Shown: in pieces, positions 33,565 through 42,466 of the stretch
How positions within the stretch are numbered: the first letter of the stretch is position 1
How the letters are laid out: every line of letters begins with the position of its first letter
NCBI RefSeq assembly: GCF_012516375.2
Contig: NZ_CP051204.2
Coordinates: forward strand, 4,836,001 to 4,900,000
Reading direction: 5' to 3'
Origin: Chitinophaga oryzae
Lineage (GTDB): Bacteria > Bacteroidota > Bacteroidia > Chitinophagales > Chitinophagaceae
DNA length: 64,000 nt
Notes under the pieces: generated by a model
The model's input: the letters and a program-made list of their open reading frames with translations, nothing else
The model's database searches: none
Told to the model about the DNA's origin: nothing
Position numbers and translations under genes: made by a program

Positions 33565-35497
33565 TGATTTCGATATTAATGATCGTTCCTTCTCCCGCGC
33601 GGCTGTCCAGCTCCATTTTCCCATGCATATACGCTACCCTGCTACGAATATTGGCCAGTCCCATTCCTTCCCCGCCTTGTTTTCCTTGCATGCCGGTTCC
33701 GTTATCTTCTATGGTAATATAAAAACGGTTTTCCCTTCCGCTGCATTGGAGAAACACCTCCCGCGCGCCGGAGTGCCTGGCTGCATTAGCCAGCAATTCC
33801 TGTACGATCCGGTAAATGTCCATCTTCTGGCTGTGTGACATCTCTTCCGGTATGTCCAGCAACGTGTATTCCACATGCATCCGGTCATTGTCCATCCACT
33901 TACAGAGATCTTCCAGCGCCCGGGCAAGGCCGGAACGCAGCAGGGTTTCCGGCATCATATTACGGGCGATGCGCCGGAGCTCATGAACGGAATCATCCAG
34001 TTGGCCGATAACCTTTTGCAGATCGGCCTGCTGGCCTTCTTCTTTATCGTGGCCGAAAGCAGATAAATTTAGCTTCACCCCTGCCAGCATGCCTCCCAGT
34101 CCGTCGTGCAGGTCACGCGCCAGGCGGCGCCGCTCTCTTTCTTCCCCTTCCAGCTGGGCGCGGGCGATCTGTATCTGCAATTGTTGCGCCTCGCGCTTTT
34201 TCCGCTGCCGGTAAATATACAGGAAGAAGGCGGCCAGCAGTACCACCACAGCACCGCCGAAGTACAGCAACAGTTGTTGCAACTGGCTTCTGTTTTGCAG
34301 GCGCAATAGCTTTTTTTCATTCTCTGCCGCCTGGTGCCTGGCCTCCAGCGTGGCTATTTCTTTGGCCGTCCGTTTTTCAAACAGGGTATCTGAAAGCAGG
34401 GCGTATTCCATCAGCCGGTTATAAGCCGGTTTGTAATTCCCCAATGCAGCTTCTGTTTTAGCCAGTTCGTACAGGATCGTTTTACGGTTGGCAGCCAGCG
34501 GAAACCGCTGGTAACTGAGATATGCTTTTTCCAGCGCGGCTTTAGCCATATCCGGTTTGCCCTGTTGCTGATAAGCCTCGTAAATCTGATATTGCAGGCT
34601 CAGTACATCATACGTCCTCTGCTGCCGCTCCGCTATATTTAACCCGGTGTGAAGGTCTGCCAGCGCCTGGTCCCATTGTTTCATGCGGATATGGTACATG
34701 CCGCTGATAGTGTAGTAAGAGGGCAGATAGGAAGAATCACCTGCTGTGGTTAAGATCCGGAACGCTTCTTTCAGCGGAGGCTCCGCTTCCAGGGCACGGT
34801 CTTCAAAAAGACGTGCTTTGGCCAGATTGATATAACACTCCGCCAGCACGGGTTTGGCTTCCAGATAGTTGTTACGGAGGATACCGATGGCTTTGGTGAA
34901 GTAATAGCCTGCTTTTGAATAGTCCTTATAGTTCATGAATACGGAGCCGACGTCCATATACCCCCAGGCCACCCGTTCATTATCACCGGCTGCCTGTGCC
35001 AGCGGTATGGCTTTGGTCAGCAGAATATTGACAAAAGACCGGTTATCGTCCATATACTGGTCCAGCGCGCCATAGTTATGCCAGGCCCGGGAACGGTATT
35101 GCAGGGCTTCCGGCGTGGTAAAGGGTCCCAGCCACTTATCCGCCAGCAGATATTCCTGCTGGCTTCTTTTTTTATCGTAGCTGAAATAAGCCCCGGCCAG
35201 GTAAAAATGGGCTAACCCACGGAAGAAAGGCCTATGTTCTGTATAGTCAAAGGATTTGTTGGCGTAATCTACCGCCCGGGCGCTGTCTTTATCTGCCCAA
35301 TAATCGGAAAGCAGAAACAGGACACGCGCCCGGGCAGTATCCTCTGCGGCGGTGTCCAGCTTCCGGAGCAGGCTATCTGTGTAACGGTCCTGCTGACCAT
35401 TTGCGTCAAAACCGGCGAAGCTTAGCCACAAAAAACATACAATGGTAACTGTTCTCAAACGATGGATAATTGATCCTAAAAATACGGCATATTTCAC
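33539..35497 (-). CDS. TPR-containing membrane sensor histidine kinase (HisKA_3 type)
   Basis: The 652-residue protein starts at GTG 35497. It has a signal sequence (ending ANGQQ), about eight TPR-like repeats in the periplasm (residues about 40-385), one membrane helix (LLLYFGGAVVVLLAAFFLYIY, about 408-428), a coiled segment, the HisKA_3 phosphorylation site ARDLHDGLGGMLAGVKLNL, and an HATPase domain (EELLANAARHSGA is the N-box region; EDNGTG and GMGLANIRSR are nucleotide sites). This is the Bacteroidota YdfH/TPR sensor class. It is flanked by a beta-propeller lipoprotein upstream (9-bp gap) and the LuxR-type regulator downstream (overlap), giving a three-gene signalling operon. The left-edge gene (1-1087) is its paralogue. 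Confidence 0.93.
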   Translation of the reverse strand: MKYAVFLGSIIHRLRTVTIVCFLWLSFAGFDANGQQDRYTDSLLRKLDTAAEDTARARVLFLLSDYWADKDSARAVDYANKSFDYTEHRPFFRGLAHFYLAGAYFSYDKKRSQQEYLLADKWLGPFTTPEALQYRSRAWHNYGALDQYMDDNRSFVNILLTKAIPLAQAAGDNERVAWGYMDVGSVFMNYKDYSKAGYYFTKAIGILRNNYLEAKPVLAECYINLAKARLFEDRALEAEPPLKEAFRILTTAGDSSYLPSYYTISGMYHIRMKQWDQALADLHTGLNIAERQQRTYDVLSLQYQIYEAYQQQGKPDMAKAALEKAYLSYQRFPLAANRKTILYELAKTEAALGNYKPAYNRLMEYALLSDTLFEKRTAKEIATLEARHQAAENEKKLLRLQNRSQLQQLLLYFGGAVVVLLAAFFLYIYRQRKKREAQQLQIQIARAQLEGEERERRRLARDLHDGLGGMLAGVKLNLSAFGHDKEEGQQADLQKVIGQLDDSVHELRRIARNMMPETLLRSGLARALEDLCKWMDNDRMHVEYTLLDIPEEMSHSQKMDIYRIVQELLANAARHSGAREVFLQCSGRENRFYITIEDNGTGMQGKQGGEGMGLANIRSRVAYMHGKMELDSRAGEGTIINIEINVTANGKN

Positions 35498-35506
35498 GGA
35501 AAGACA

Positions 35507-36463
35507 TCAGCGCCAGCACACACCGCCATCACAGGCTTCCGGCAGGGTCTCTCCTTTTTTGACCAGGCGTATTACATTTCCGTCCGCACCGGGATCGAGG
35601 TTGTATTTTCTACCGTCCGCCGGCACCACCACCAGGCGCCATATATGGCCGAAAGGGCCGGTGGTCTGGTAGTCTGTGCCCAGTACCAGCCACTTCCCGT
35701 CCGGCGAAAATTCCGGCAGCACCTCCGTTTTGCTGCTGGTAGTGACCTGCACCAGATTGCTGCCGTCGATATTCATCATCCAGATATGGTTCCCGGCCGC
35801 GAAGACTAATTTGCTGCCATCCGGACTTACGGTCAGATCACCCCATGCCGCAAAATTCAGCTCCTTTATTACCGACGCCTGCGTAAAAGCGGTATTGGTG
35901 CGGCAGATCTTTTTACCGATGCTAAAGAGCAACGTGTTGTCGGGCATCCAGTTGACATTGCCCTTGTCTATTTTAACTCCCTGGAAGCTGCTCAGGTTAT
36001 GTAATATCCGGCCCTGGAGGTCCAGCACCATCAGTCCGTCGTCGAAAGTGGGCGGCACGGCGATGCGCGTCACGTCGTGGGACAGCTTTGGAAAGGTATG
36101 ATTGGCATAACCCGACTCTTTTTCAAAACGGCTGATGATCGTTCCGTCGGCAAGGTTAGTCAGCGTATAGATTTCCTTGTCATAACCGTCGCCGTTTTTA
36201 TCTTCTGCCTGCAAATACTTCGTGCCGTCCAGGCTGATGTCCCACCCGTTGCGGCCTACATCGTCCTGCTGAGCAGTAGCGACGGTGCCCGCAGCGAGAT
36301 TAAACCGAAGGATACCCTCATTGGCCCAGTTGTAGTAAATAACACCGCCGCCCAGCGGAGTGTAGCCGCCCCCGTTATCCGGACCGGGACCGTTGTTTTT
36401 GTCCTTACTGCAGGAAACGAAAAAGAACAAAGCTGCCAGGAGCTGTAATACACGTATTTTCAT
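35507..36463 (-). CDS. Lipoprotein with TolB/PD40-like beta-propeller (paralogue of 1245-2231)
   Basis: The 318-residue product from ATG 36463 starts MKIRVLQLLAALFFFVSC, a lipobox with Cys18 followed by SKDKNNGPGPDNGGG. Longer frames add unlikely residues before the signal. Propeller blades: NGWDISLDGTKYLQ, FPKLSHDVTRIAV, LTVSPDGSKLVFAAGNHIWMMNIDGSNL, PEFSPDGKWLVLG. It is 9 bp upstream of the kinase and probably its extracytoplasmic partner. The C-terminal CDGGVCWR has two Cys that could form a disulphide. Confidence 0.85.
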   Translation of the reverse strand: MKIRVLQLLAALFFFVSCSKDKNNGPGPDNGGGYTPLGGGVIYYNWANEGILRFNLAAGTVATAQQDDVGRNGWDISLDGTKYLQAEDKNGDGYDKEIYTLTNLADGTIISRFEKESGYANHTFPKLSHDVTRIAVPPTFDDGLMVLDLQGRILHNLSSFQGVKIDKGNVNWMPDNTLLFSIGKKICRTNTAFTQASVIKELNFAAWGDLTVSPDGSKLVFAAGNHIWMMNIDGSNLVQVTTSSKTEVLPEFSPDGKWLVLGTDYQTTGPFGHIWRLVVVPADGRKYNLDPGADGNVIRLVKKGETLPEACDGGVCWR

Positions 36464-36505
36464 ATGGTTAATGATTACAGGGGTGAAACAATGATTTTCC
36501 TCCGG

Positions 36506-36536
36506 CAAAGTAAAATGATGGACCAAGGCGGAACAA
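36506..36536 (-). promoter_or_regulatory. Candidate promoter of the lipoprotein/kinase/regulator operon
   Basis: On the minus strand TTG (36536-36534) is followed after 20 nt by TTACTTTG (36513-36506), one mismatch from TAnnTTTG. It lies about 45 bp before the lipoprotein ATG, with the inverted repeat at 36558-36579 just upstream of the -33 element, the normal place for an activator. Confidence 0.4.
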
Positions 36537-36557
36537 CCGGGCAAAACGCTGCTTTTT

Positions 36558-36579
36558 TTCTCAGGGAAAACCCTGAGAA
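36558..36579. promoter_or_regulatory. Perfect 9-bp inverted repeat upstream of the sensor operon
   Basis: TTCTCAGGG and CCCTGAGAA flank AAAA. The symmetric 22-bp site lies about 22 bp upstream of the putative -33 element of the sensor operon. Size and position fit a LuxR-type response-regulator site. Together with the next repeat it fills part of the 392-bp gene-free gap 36464-36855; the rest of that gap shows no gene. Confidence 0.5.
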
Positions 36580-36582
36580 CAT

Positions 36583-36613
36583 GGATCTGCCGCGGCAAAG
36601 CCTGGGCAGATCC
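36583..36613. promoter_or_regulatory. Second inverted repeat in the same divergent gap
   Basis: GGATCTGCC (36583-36591) and GGCAGATCC (36605-36613) are perfect 9-bp arms with a 13-nt spacer, beginning 4 bp after the previous repeat. It could be a second operator or an RNA hairpin; no T-run follows in either direction, so it is not a terminator. Confidence 0.45.
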
Positions 36614-36855
36614 AATATCATCGTCAATATTCCAATGCTGCTTTCGGCTCTTTTTCAGGGGAGAGGTCAGTCTTCCCTAAAACGCCCAAAAATCTAAGGT
36701 AAGGCTGAAGGCCCCTTTATTTATCATCGGCGGCCCCGATACCGGCAGATATGCCCCGGAAAATTAAGTTCCCGTTTTTGACTACAAGATGCCCCGTTCC
36801 GGCTACAAATACCTTTTCGTTTGTGCTCAATTTTGTGAGACAAAACACATAAAGC

Positions 36856-37758
36856 ATGAAAGTATTTGTAACCGGCGCGACCGGGTTCGTTGGCACCGCT
36901 GTCGTGAAAGAGCTGCTGGCAGCTGGCCACCAGGTAGCAGGGCTGGCCCGCTCGGAAGCAGCCGCGCAAAAATTGATCGCTCTCGGTGCAGAAGCGCACC
37001 GGGGCGACCTTACCGACCTCGAAAGCCTGAAAGCAGGCGCAGCAAACGCCGATGGTGTTATTCACCTCGGTTTCATCCATGATTTTTCACGCTTCAAAGA
37101 GATGTGCGCCGTCGATGAAAAAGTGATCGAGGCTATCGGGGAAGCGTTGGCAGGTACCGCACGCCCTTTTATTGTCACCTCCGCTACCGGCGTGCTGGCG
37201 AAAAACGGCATCATCACAGAGGAAGACCGTAGCGAAAGCGACGCTAATCCGCGGGTGGCCACGGAAAAAGCAGTAGATAAAGTAGCGGCCAAAGGGGTCC
37301 GGGTGTCTGTGGTGCGACTTCCTCCCAGCGTGCATGGAGAAGAAGATAAAGGTGGTTTTATTCCCATCCTGATCCGCCTTGCCCGGGAAAAGGGCCAGTC
37401 CGTGATGATCAATGACGGCGCCAATGTATGGCCTGCAGTGCATCAGCGGGATGCGGCCCGCTTGTACCGGCTGGCGCTGGAAAAGAATGCAGACGGGGGC
37501 ACCCGTTATCATGCCGTAGCTGAACAGGGGGTTTCTTTTAATATCATTGCAACCACCATCGGTGAGAAGCTTGGCGTACCCGTGGTGTCACTGGGCCCGG
37601 ATGAAGCGGCAGCACACTTTACCTGGTTTGCACACTTCGCCAGGTTCAACAACCGGTCCTCTTCCGAGGCCACCAAAGCTGCGTTGGGATGGAATCCCAC
37701 ACATGCCACCTTACCGGAAGACCTGGCGGGAAATGCGTATTTCCCGGCGGAACACTAA
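36856..37758 (+). CDS. NAD(P)-dependent epimerase/SDR-family oxidoreductase
   Basis: The 300-residue product begins MKVFVTGATGFVGTAVVKELL, the extended-SDR dinucleotide motif GATGFVG, then a GDLTD adenine-site segment (AHRGDLTDLESL) and GVIHLGFIHDF. The canonical YxxxK is not obvious; the corresponding stretch reads RVATEKAVDKVA with Thr/Glu-Lys, as in the atypical SDR subgroup that includes many oxidoreductases of unknown substrate. HGEEDKGGFIP and NVWPAVHQRDAARLYRLAL are typical. Monocistronic, followed by a terminator. Confidence 0.88.
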   Translation: MKVFVTGATGFVGTAVVKELLAAGHQVAGLARSEAAAQKLIALGAEAHRGDLTDLESLKAGAANADGVIHLGFIHDFSRFKEMCAVDEKVIEAIGEALAGTARPFIVTSATGVLAKNGIITEEDRSESDANPRVATEKAVDKVAAKGVRVSVVRLPPSVHGEEDKGGFIPILIRLAREKGQSVMINDGANVWPAVHQRDAARLYRLALEKNADGGTRYHAVAEQGVSFNIIATTIGEKLGVPVVSLGPDEAAAHFTWFAHFARFNNRSSSEATKAALGWNPTHATLPEDLAGNAYFPAEH

Positions 37759-37765
37759 ACGGTAA

Positions 37766-37800
37766 AATACCTGCAGGTGACACAGCCGCCTGCAGGTATT
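37766..37800 (+). terminator. Bidirectional terminator between convergent genes
   Basis: A 12-bp perfect stem AATACCTGCAGG / CCTGCAGGTATT (37766-37777, 37789-37800) with an 11-nt loop lies between the SDR stop and the nucleoside-hydrolase stop. The T-tract is weak (TATTTATT). Confidence 0.7.
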
Positions 37801-37802
37801 TA

Positions 37803-38798
37803 TTAACGCCCCTGTGGCGCCATCCACTCGTTGAACTTTTCAGCGATTTTGCCGGGATCAACACCTTCCGCAAACGCACTGATCAAATAATGCCGGTCAT
37901 TCCTCGGCGCTAACCGCCACACATTTGTCCCGTCTTCGAAAATATGATTATAACCACGTTCTTCTGTTTTGAAATAAGACAAGTACCCTTTCACTGCCAC
38001 ATACACCGCAATAATGTCGGCGCTGTGATGCCACTTCCTGTTCCATCCTTTGAGGAAAAGCTGGTAAGCGTGCGCCATCGGCGTATGCCGGTATTTCTCC
38101 TGAAAAAAAATGTTCCCGGTGGGAATACTATCGGCAAAAGCGCCGCCCCCGGTGAAATAAATGCGGGTGGGCCATTCGGCAGCAACATGCCGGGTAGCGT
38201 CGGGGTCCGGTTTGAAATTTCCCCACGGCTGAGGATCGGTGTCAGCCGGGTAGCGGCCACCCATGCAAACAAGGTGTTTCACCTTCTTTTTTACGAGGGC
38301 GATACCCTTTAATCCACTGAACTGGTCCGGCGCTGATTTTAATAGGTTAGAGAGATTGGTCAGATCGCCTACCGTCACCACCACCACGCTCGTATCCTGC
38401 TGAGCCGCCAATATTTTGCGGTACAGCATCGTCGCATCCGGCATATTCCCCTCCGGCAGCGTATTATGCTTAAACTGCTCACAAAGCGCCCTGGCGTATC
38501 TGGATGTATGATATACGCCAAACCGCTGCACGGCGCCGATGGGAATGTCCGGCCTGCCGTAAAAGGTATTGATCACATCTACCGCTCCGGGCGACCAGGG
38601 ATTAAGGCTGGATACCATCACTGCCAGTACGGCCGCGTCTCCCCGGTCGGCAAATCCGTGGAGCATGGCCAGCGCGCCTACGTCATCTACATCGGAATCC
38701 ATATCTGTATCAAAAATAATTTTTACCTGTTGCGCTAAGGCAACATGACATATCAAGAGGTGAATTACGAGTACACCGACATACTTCATTCGTTTCAT
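37803..38798 (-). CDS. Exported inosine/uridine-preferring nucleoside hydrolase-like protein
   Basis: The 331-residue product from ATG 38798 (MKRMKYVGVLVIHLLIC to ALAQ signal peptide). The calcium-binding motif FDTDMDSDVDDVGALAML matches DTDxxxDxDD of nucleoside hydrolases, and further sites are present: VVTVGDLTNLSNLL, CMGGRYP, the central Asn/Asp region and HSADIIAVYVAV (the late Asp near DxxA). Hydrolyses nucleosides or a related N-glycoside in the periplasm. It is separated from GH16 by a hairpin. The start is set by the signal peptide; the ORF extends to a TTG inside the hairpin. Confidence 0.88.
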   Translation of the reverse strand: MKRMKYVGVLVIHLLICHVALAQQVKIIFDTDMDSDVDDVGALAMLHGFADRGDAAVLAVMVSSLNPWSPGAVDVINTFYGRPDIPIGAVQRFGVYHTSRYARALCEQFKHNTLPEGNMPDATMLYRKILAAQQDTSVVVVTVGDLTNLSNLLKSAPDQFSGLKGIALVKKKVKHLVCMGGRYPADTDPQPWGNFKPDPDATRHVAAEWPTRIYFTGGGAFADSIPTGNIFFQEKYRHTPMAHAYQLFLKGWNRKWHHSADIIAVYVAVKGYLSYFKTEERGYNHIFEDGTNVWRLAPRNDRHYLISAFAEGVDPGKIAEKFNEWMAPQGR

Positions 38799-38810
38799 GT
38801 AGACGATAAC

Positions 38811-38838
38811 AGCCGTCCCACGCAAGCGTGGGACGGCT
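38811..38838 (+). terminator. Perfect 13-bp hairpin between GH16 and nucleoside hydrolase
   Basis: AGCCGTCCCACGC and GCGTGGGACGGCT (38811-38823, 38826-38838) are perfect arms. On the + strand the stem is followed by TCTGTTTTTT, giving a terminator for antisense transcripts; on the minus (coding) strand the A-run precedes the stem, so there it acts at most as an intercistronic hairpin. Confidence 0.6.
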
Positions 38839-38846
38839 TCTGTTTT

Positions 38847-41800
38847 TTAGATTTTAATAATCCGGAAGGTTTTGTTGTTTTTATCACCTTCCAGTATCAG
38901 CATATAGGTCCCTGCCGGCAACGCGCTGATGTCCCTGCTGATGCGCCGTTCCCCTTTCTGAATGTACCATTGCCGCAACAGGTTGCCGCGGATATCCAGC
39001 ACCGTGAGCCGCCGGTACGATTGACCGCGCAGGTCGAGGGTCAGCTGTCCGTTCGTAGGATTGGGATAAAGGACAGGCCCTTTCGTGTCTGTTTCTTTCG
39101 CGGGATACTCCGCTTTTGCATAAGCCGTAGCAGCAGCCTGCTCGTTTACGGCGCAATTATCGATACTGAACCAGTTAAACTTCGGACTGCCGGTCAGGAT
39201 ATGCACGCCGGTATAATTGAGCGCCGGCAGGCGGATGGTGTCTGTAATGGTCTTCCACACCCCGCCGGTAGACGGCACAGAGATGGTGTCGAACTTATAG
39301 GTGCTGTGGCCTATCCATATTTTGGACGCGGCGGTAGACAATACTCTGAAACTGATCGTGTATCTACCTGCCACCGGTACATTCAGGGTATTGTACGCAA
39401 ACCAGTCACCCGCTTTCAGGCCGGTGAAATTCTGTCCTCCGCCTGTATCTGTACAGGCTTCCAGCACCGGCCCGGGAGCACGGTTGGAAGCGCTTTCGGC
39501 TTCGTACTTATCATTCACCGTGCAGGTGTAGCCTACCATTACCGTGTTGCTGACAGACAGGGAGCCGCTGGCGGCGGTCACCGTATAGCTACCCGGTGTG
39601 ATGCCCGCGGTGAATACGCCGTTGGTGTCGATGGTATTTCCTGAGCCGGTTGTACTCCATACCGGTTTAAAGGTGAAGGGATTGTCCCGCTGATCGTACC
39701 CTTTGGCGACAAACTGCTGCGATGCGCTGAGCGGCACCGTCGCGGAATCCGGTGTCAGGACGATACGCGTCAGTACCGGCGGCGTGACAACATGCACGAT
39801 AGCGGTATCACCCACCGCTCCGGCTGTTGCCAACACCTGGTAATCACCGTCAACAGTGCCGGTAAACAATCCGCCGGTAGTAATATTGGCGCCGGTACCC
39901 GACACCGACCATACCGGCGTGATGGCTATCAGGCTGCTGTCCTGCCCATAGCCGGTAGCGGTGAACTGTTGCGCCTGGCCAACATTGACCGTTGCGCTGT
40001 CGGGTTTGATCACCACACGGGCGAGCGGTATGGAATCGGCCCGGATAATGCTCAGCCAGTTGAAATTCCAGCCATCTTTATTAGCGACGATCTTAATGGT
40101 TTGCTGCCCCTGTTCCAATCGTACAGGCGCAGACGTTACCGTAACCCATTTCTGCCATCCGCCGCTGGCCGGCAGGTTGACGGTCTGCAGCGTGGTAGTG
40201 TCCAGTTGTATACGAAGACTGGAAGTGCTGTTGACCGCTACGCGGAACTGTATCCGGTAAGTATCGGCGCGCGGCACATCGAGATCATATTCAAACCAGT
40301 TGCCGGTACCGATGAAGCTGACATCCAGGCCGCCGCCTATATCGGAGCATGGCTCTGTATGGGTGTTATTACTGTTGTCAAAACTTTCGGCCTGTATTTT
40401 CACCGGCACCGGTTTATAGTTTGCCGGCCGCCGGGTAACAAACGCGACACCCGTTTTGGTGGTCGTATCCACGGTAGCAGTCACCGTTACCTGCCCGGAA
40501 TTATTCAGCGTGGCCAGCCCGGCAGGCGTAATACTGTTGCCCGTACCGGTGATGCCCCATTGTGGCGTAATGGTAATGGGATACCCGTTCTGGTCCAGCG
40601 CCTTCACCGTATACTGCTGTTGTTTTCCCGGCAGGAATGACAGGTCCGACGGCGTAACGATGATAGTATCCAGCACCGGCGTGCCCAGTCCTTTCTGATA
40701 CACGCGGGCATAGTCCACCTGCATACTGTCGGGCCAGTCGGCTTCTACGATGGAGCCGCCCATGCCCCCGCCGATGGCCAGGTTCAGGATAAGATGGAAC
40801 TTCTGGTCGAAGGGCCAGTCTTTCCAGTCCGTATGCGGGTTGGCGAAAGTAAGCACCTGCATCGTATCGAAGGTAAACCGGAGCGTGTCCGGCGCCCATT
40901 CCATAGCATACACATGATACACCGTATCTGCGTCCATCAGTTTTTTACTGCCGCTAATGCCTCCCCCGTTGGTCCAGTTATGGTTCTGTGAATGAATGGT
41001 AGACAACACCGTTCCGAAGTTATTGCCCACATGTTCCATTATGTCCAGCTCACCGCTCTTAGGCCATCCGCCGTAGGCGCTGGAGGTAGGCATCAGCCAG
41101 ATGGCCGGCCAGGAGCCGCGCGCACGGGGAAGCTTAGCCCGTACTTCTACTTTGCCGTACAGGAAATCAAATTTACCCTGTGTGATGAGGCGACCGGAAG
41201 ACCATGGTTCTGTAGTGTTGCCGGTCGGGAAATCTTTTTTCCCGGTGATGACCAGCCGGCCGTTTCTCACGCGGGCATTATCATGCGTGGTGTCGGTATA
41301 TACCTGTTGCTCGCCGTTGATCCATCCTTTGGGGCGGGGATCTACGATCCATTTGGAGCGGTCCGGCTTTCCGTCGGTATTAAACTCATCTGCGAACACT
41401 AATGTCCAGTTGGGATTGCCTTCAAACACCACGTTGCCTTTCGCCGTATAGCTGGCCACGTTAGCCGTGGTCAGCTCTGCGCCGGCGACGCTGAGCTTCA
41501 GGGCTGTCCTGGAATAGTTGGCCGGGGAATTACCGCTGAGCGTAATACGCGCCGTGGTGTCGTTCAACCGCTGTACGCCGCTGATGGTAACGCCGGGGGG
41601 GAAATTGGCGGCCGTCCAGTTAGCGGCGGCCAGTGCCGGCTTGAGGGTCCCCCCTTTTACCTGGGCTGTCAGCACTGCTCCGTTTTCGTGCCCCATCAGG
41701 ATGGTAGTATCTTTCAGCACAATGGCCGTGGGGTTGGGCCCCTGCACGAGGTCGAAATAGAGGATGCCGTTAGCCTTCTTACCATCGATATACTGGATGG

Positions 41801-42356
41801 CGATGGTGTTGAAGTCCGTTCTGTTCTTTACGCTCTGGAAATTGTAGGTGGCCTCTTCCCAGTGGTTGATACGGGAAGGCTTGAAGGTAAAGAAGACCGC
41901 CTTGCTGTAGTTATTGCCGGGCTGCAGTTTGAACATGATCTCATCCAGCGTGCTGGCATACACCAGCATTTTAAACGTGCTGTTGGTGGCGAGATCAAAA
42001 GAATCTGTCAGTTGACACGACGCGCTCATGTACTCGAAGCTGCTGGTGTCTTTGGTGAATTTGGCCACCAGCGGGCTGGTATTCAGTCCTGACGGGTTGG
42101 GGTTGGGCACGCCGAACTCCACTTTGCCGGTGGTGGTGTTGCCGGCGTAATACGTCCACCTGCCGGAACAGGGGCCATGGCCTTCCATGTCATCCAGCAG
42201 CAGGTATTGCGCGTGGAGCGTACTGCATAACAGGCATAGCGGCAGTAGTAATACAGGAATAATTTTCAGCCGGTTGTAATGCATTTGCAGCAACCGGGCG
42301 ATACGTCGCAAAGCGGTCCCTTTGCGAGCGTCAGATGTTGGTGTGCTCGTTTTCAT
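38847..42356 (-). CDS. GH16 beta-glucanase (laminarinase-like) with two CBM6, Ig-like domains and T9SS type A signal
   Basis: A 1169-residue secreted protein. Signal peptide ends at TLHAQ (residue 50; a shorter start at Met25 is possible). Residues 50-210: beta-sandwich carbohydrate-binding-like domain. About 310-560: GH16 catalytic domain with ELDIMEHVG, nucleophile Glu436 and acid/base Glu441, and NWTLVFADEFN, GSWPAIWLMP. Then a bacterial Ig-like domain, CBM6 (KIQAESFD to FNWLSII), two more Ig-like domains, a second CBM6 (KYEAESAS to NWFSIDN), and the type A C-terminal domain (LYPNPTNGQLTL, TYMLILEGD). It cuts beta-1,3 or mixed beta-1,3/1,4-glucans at the cell surface. Last structural gene of the SusCD operon; the divergent GH30 would add beta-1,6-glucan activity. 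Confidence 0.95.
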   Translation of the reverse strand: MKTSTPTSDARKGTALRRIARLLQMHYNRLKIIPVLLLPLCLLCSTLHAQYLLLDDMEGHGPCSGRWTYYAGNTTTGKVEFGVPNPNPSGLNTSPLVAKFTKDTSSFEYMSASCQLTDSFDLATNSTFKMLVYASTLDEIMFKLQPGNNYSKAVFFTFKPSRINHWEEATYNFQSVKNRTDFNTIAIQYIDGKKANGILYFDLVQGPNPTAIVLKDTTILMGHENGAVLTAQVKGGTLKPALAAANWTAANFPPGVTISGVQRLNDTTARITLSGNSPANYSRTALKLSVAGAELTTANVASYTAKGNVVFEGNPNWTLVFADEFNTDGKPDRSKWIVDPRPKGWINGEQQVYTDTTHDNARVRNGRLVITGKKDFPTGNTTEPWSSGRLITQGKFDFLYGKVEVRAKLPRARGSWPAIWLMPTSSAYGGWPKSGELDIMEHVGNNFGTVLSTIHSQNHNWTNGGGISGSKKLMDADTVYHVYAMEWAPDTLRFTFDTMQVLTFANPHTDWKDWPFDQKFHLILNLAIGGGMGGSIVEADWPDSMQVDYARVYQKGLGTPVLDTIIVTPSDLSFLPGKQQQYTVKALDQNGYPITITPQWGITGTGNSITPAGLATLNNSGQVTVTATVDTTTKTGVAFVTRRPANYKPVPVKIQAESFDNSNNTHTEPCSDIGGGLDVSFIGTGNWFEYDLDVPRADTYRIQFRVAVNSTSSLRIQLDTTTLQTVNLPASGGWQKWVTVTSAPVRLEQGQQTIKIVANKDGWNFNWLSIIRADSIPLARVVIKPDSATVNVGQAQQFTATGYGQDSSLIAITPVWSVSGTGANITTGGLFTGTVDGDYQVLATAGAVGDTAIVHVVTPPVLTRIVLTPDSATVPLSASQQFVAKGYDQRDNPFTFKPVWSTTGSGNTIDTNGVFTAGITPGSYTVTAASGSLSVSNTVMVGYTCTVNDKYEAESASNRAPGPVLEACTDTGGGQNFTGLKAGDWFAYNTLNVPVAGRYTISFRVLSTAASKIWIGHSTYKFDTISVPSTGGVWKTITDTIRLPALNYTGVHILTGSPKFNWFSIDNCAVNEQAAATAYAKAEYPAKETDTKGPVLYPNPTNGQLTLDLRGQSYRRLTVLDIRGNLLRQWYIQKGERRISRDISALPAGTYMLILEGDKNNKTFRIIKI

Positions 42357-42380
42357 AACGTTTCATTTTAGGGTGGAAGA

Positions 42381-42405
42381 CCGGTACAGCTAAAAGCTGT
42401 ACCGG
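42381..42405. other. Perfect 11-bp hairpin between SusD and GH16 genes
   Basis: CCGGTACAGCT and AGCTGTACCGG (42381-42391, 42395-42405) with a 3-nt loop. In the coding (minus) direction no T-tract follows, so it is an intercistronic RNA hairpin; in the + direction a run of eight T starts 5 nt after the stem. Confidence 0.65.
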
Positions 42406-42466
42406 CAGGGTTTTTTTTCGGGTTTTGAAGTTTAACGGGAAAACAGGAGCTTCATTCGTCTGTCGA

